From the NCBI RefSeq assembly GCF_030150205.1, contig NZ_JASLGT010000020.1, positions 75,012-139,011 on the forward strand: 64,000 nt of DNA, given 5' to 3'. The stretch is from Niabella sp. GTDB lineage: Bacteria; Bacteroidota; Bacteroidia; Chitinophagales; Chitinophagaceae. Position numbers and translations under genes: made by a program. Below, in pieces: positions 62,300 to 64,000 of this stretch. The notes under the pieces are model-generated. The model was not told the origin of the DNA. It ran no database searches and saw nothing but the letters and a program-made list of their open reading frames with translations. The number at the start of each line of letters is the position of its first letter. Within the stretch, counting starts at the first letter, position 1.

Positions 62300-62510
62300 A
62301 ATATTGAAAAATGGCAATTCCAATGCCTATTTACTATCCTGCAATTAGATTAAACAATACGAATAATGACCAATTTTCTGCCATATTTTAATAGTGCGTA
62401 GCCTAATAGGTTCGGTGTTTTGCTAGGTTTATAGAAGCTGAAGAAACTGACTTAAGAATAGAATTTTTGTTCTTTAAAAGATCAATTCTTTGTGTACATA
62501 AAATCACTGT

Positions 62511-63170
62511 ATGAGAAAACTGCTTTTTTTAACTTTTACGTTGATTTCGTCATATTGCTTAATGGGTCAGGTAAGTGTAATAGACTACAACTATGATAAC
62601 GCAGGTAATCGCTCTAGTAGGCAAGGTGGTTCTTCAACATCTGTAGGGCAATGGGCATATACTGGAAACATCAGGTGTGCTGTAAATGCTAATTTGATAA
62701 ACACAGGAAATATAGAAAAAGAAGAAAGGGATAATAATCCAAATAGTAGTACCTATAATCAAACAAGATGGATAATTAGCGGCTACAGTGCTGCTACTTG
62801 TCCTTTGCCACCTAATTGGGTGAATACTGGGAACTATCGATGCGAATCAGACGGTAATAATGGAAATACAGGTTATGAGGAAATAGAACAAAGAGATGAC
62901 AATCCCGGAAGTGTTACTTACAATCAATTAAGGTGGATTTTGGGGGATTATAATAAAGATGCGTGCCCATTACCTTGTCCTAATAATAATTGTGCATCAC
63001 TTGGTCCAGAATATAGATGTATAAATGGAGATTGTGAGGAAGGGATCAGGGTTTGTATTAGTTCAAACTATTATCCAGGTATTGGGTACATTAATGTTTT
63101 CCATTACGAATGGAGTGATGGGACTATTTCTGAAGAATATGAAAGGGAAGAATGTTGCCCGTGTAATTAA
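62511..63170 (+). CDS. Secreted protein with one RHS-like YD motif and two Cys-containing repeats
   Basis: 219 aa. Signal peptide MRKLLFLTFTLISSYCLMG. The mature N-terminus VIDYNYDNAGNRSSRQGG looks like a single RHS/YD repeat. Two units of about 54 residues follow: WAYTGNIRCAVNAN...YNQTRWIISGYSAATCPLP and WVNTGNYRCESDG...YNQLRWILGDYNKDACPLP. A Cys-rich tail closes the protein (CPNNNC, CINGDCEEG, CCPCN). Disulfides are likely, so it is probably secreted. It lies after the toxin-immunity pair and has the same palindrome-promoter arrangement as the RHS gene. Function unknown. Confidence 0.75.
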   Translation: MRKLLFLTFTLISSYCLMGQVSVIDYNYDNAGNRSSRQGGSSTSVGQWAYTGNIRCAVNANLINTGNIEKEERDNNPNSSTYNQTRWIISGYSAATCPLPPNWVNTGNYRCESDGNNGNTGYEEIEQRDDNPGSVTYNQLRWILGDYNKDACPLPCPNNNCASLGPEYRCINGDCEEGIRVCISSNYYPGIGYINVFHYEWSDGTISEEYEREECCPCN

Positions 63171-63202
63171 CCCAAGTTGCTAGTTATAAAAGAATAAAAA
63201 GA

Positions 63203-63260
63203 GAAAGCATGTTATAATAATTTTGGATTACCACATCTAAAAAATTATAGCCATGCTTTC
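63203..63260 (+). other. Hairpin covering the transposase start codon
   Basis: GAAAGCATG (63203-63211) pairs with CATGCTTTC (63252-63260), extended inward by ATAAT/ATTAT. The transposase ATG (63253-63255) lies in the 3' arm. Transcripts entering from outside the element would sequester the start, a known way for insertion sequences to limit expression from external promoters. Confidence 0.5.
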
Positions 63261-64000
63261 AGACAGTAAAATTATAGCTCTTTATTGTATTGTAGATGAT
63301 ATTTTAAAGTCGTTGCAGCATAGCGAGGATTTGCGAGTAAGAGTAAGCGATGCAGAAATTATCACCACGGCATTTGTATCAGCCTTGTATTTTGGAGGCC
63401 ATCAGGACAACGCCCGCCATTTTATGAAGTTGAAAGGATATGTGCCTGATATGCTGGACAAATCCAGGTATTGCCGCAGATTGCACCGCTTGTCAGAGCT
63501 ATTGCTATTCATGTTCGCAGCAATGGGCAAGCAACTCAAAGACATGGCAGGAGCAGCCGATTACCGGCTGGATTCCTTCCCGTTGCAGTATGCGATAATA
63601 TCCGCATTAACCGGTCAAAAGTATTACAGGGCGAGGTATTCCGGGGTAAACATGCCGCCATGCGCAGGTATTTTTATGGTGTGCGTGTTCAGGTAATGAC
63701 ACTGGATGGCATTCCGGTAGAGTTCTGTATGGTACCGGGTAGCGAGCATGACAGTCAAAGTTTAGGTAAATTACCTTTCGATGTGGCTCCGGAAAGCAGT
63801 ATTTATATGGACGCGGGCTATACAGACTATTTGAGTGAAGATGATTTATTTGAGGCAGCGCTCATTCATGCAAAAGTCTGTCGCAGAAGCAATAGTAAAA
63901 GAAAAGATGAGCCACACGTTGCATTTTTAAAACAACAGATGCGTAAGCAGATTGAAACAGATTTTAGTATGATTAAAGCAAAAATGCTTAGAAAAGTGCA
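63253..64000 (+). pseudogene. IS982-family transposase, frameshifted and cut by window end
   Basis: The first frame (63253-63696) encodes the IS982-type N-terminus: VRVSDAEIITTAFVSALYFG, FMKLKGYVPDMLDKSRYCRR, LHRLSELLLFMF and the first catalytic Asp in YRLDSFP. At about 63582 one base (a C in TTCCCGTTG) is missing. The next frame continues as VAVCDNIRINRSKV, then AAMRRYFYGVRVQVMTLDG, PVEFCMVPGSEHDSQSL and MDAGYTDYLSED with the second Asp. The family normally has one continuous frame, so this copy is broken unless the deletion is a sequencing error. The 3' end is outside the window. Confidence 0.85.

Larger units (their letters stand above)
62175..62510. other. AT-rich intergenic region before the repeat-protein gene
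   Basis: 336 bp. It holds the second palindrome (62247-62274) and a TAGATTTG box (62292-62299), leaving an apparent leader of about 200 nt without a recognisable gene. No start-to-stop frame of quality on either strand. Confidence 0.5.

Noticed and set aside
63253..64000. Programmed frameshifting in the transposase
   Set aside because: The break occurs at TTCCCGTTG without a slippery A- or T-run, and IS982 transposases are normally a single frame; a deletion is the simpler explanation.
1..64000. CRISPR array or complete prophage
   Set aside because: No regularly spaced 25-40 bp repeats with unique spacers and no phage structural genes; the only tandem arrays are coding repeats or the short regulatory array at 34782.

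Overview
The window looks like chromosomal DNA of a Bacteroidota member, most likely family Chitinophagaceae; the genus cannot be named from sequence alone. Reasons: promoters of the TAnnTTTG type with little Shine-Dalgarno signal, ECF sigma/membrane-barrel gene pairs, DUF3857-transglutaminase proteins, an HME-RND efflux operon, CE8 pectinesterase with UxuA, a FabF-like KS next to an ACP, and secreted SpvB/RHS proteins.

Left part (1-30 kb) is mostly core genome: a lipoprotein cut by the window edge, an ECF sigma factor with a TM/beta-barrel partner, an ABC exporter, a ROK glucokinase, two tandem 730-750 aa exported paralogs with a His/Cys arrangement recalling clan CD peptidases, a PhoB/PhoR-like two-component pair, an Rpn-family nuclease, a KS-ACP pair, pheS, an ORF6N protein, a noncoding RNA gene with its own promoter and terminator (about 16.3-16.57 kb), an Lrp regulator, a Dpp/Opp-type permease, a glycosyltransferase, a 19-aa-repeat protein, an alpha/beta hydrolase with an unclear start, a MarR regulator with a candidate operator, a long acyl-CoA dehydrogenase, and two DUF3857/transglutaminase proteins.

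The middle (28.7-53.7 kb) holds a pectin/uronate cluster (pectinesterase, LacI regulator with a palindromic operator, mannonate dehydratase). Next is a divalent-metal efflux locus (response regulator, sensor kinase, CzcC-, CzcB- and CzcA-like genes) with four 11-bp-spaced repeats in front of czcC. Then come a TsaC/Sua5 enzyme, methyltransferases, an orphan 2-oxoacid:ferredoxin oxidoreductase beta subunit, a diheme cytochrome, a DUF1080 lipoprotein, an HxlR/NmrA divergent pair, Mfd, a flavin reductase and tRNA-Arg(CCT).

The right end (53.7-64 kb) is an AT-richer accessory region. Just after the tRNA, a GIY-YIG nuclease gene is cut short and abuts a decayed large serine recombinase. It is followed by a 2096-aa secreted SpvB/RHS protein whose variable C-terminus has Cys and His positions like an NlpC/P60- or CHAP-type amidase. 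A 213-aa exported protein, a candidate immunity factor, starts 4 bp later. A second secreted gene carries one RHS-like YD motif and two Cys-containing repeats. Near-identical 28-bp palindromes stand at the same distance upstream of a TAnnTTTG box before both the RHS gene and this second gene, which suggests a shared regulator. A frameshifted IS982-type transposase runs off the window end.
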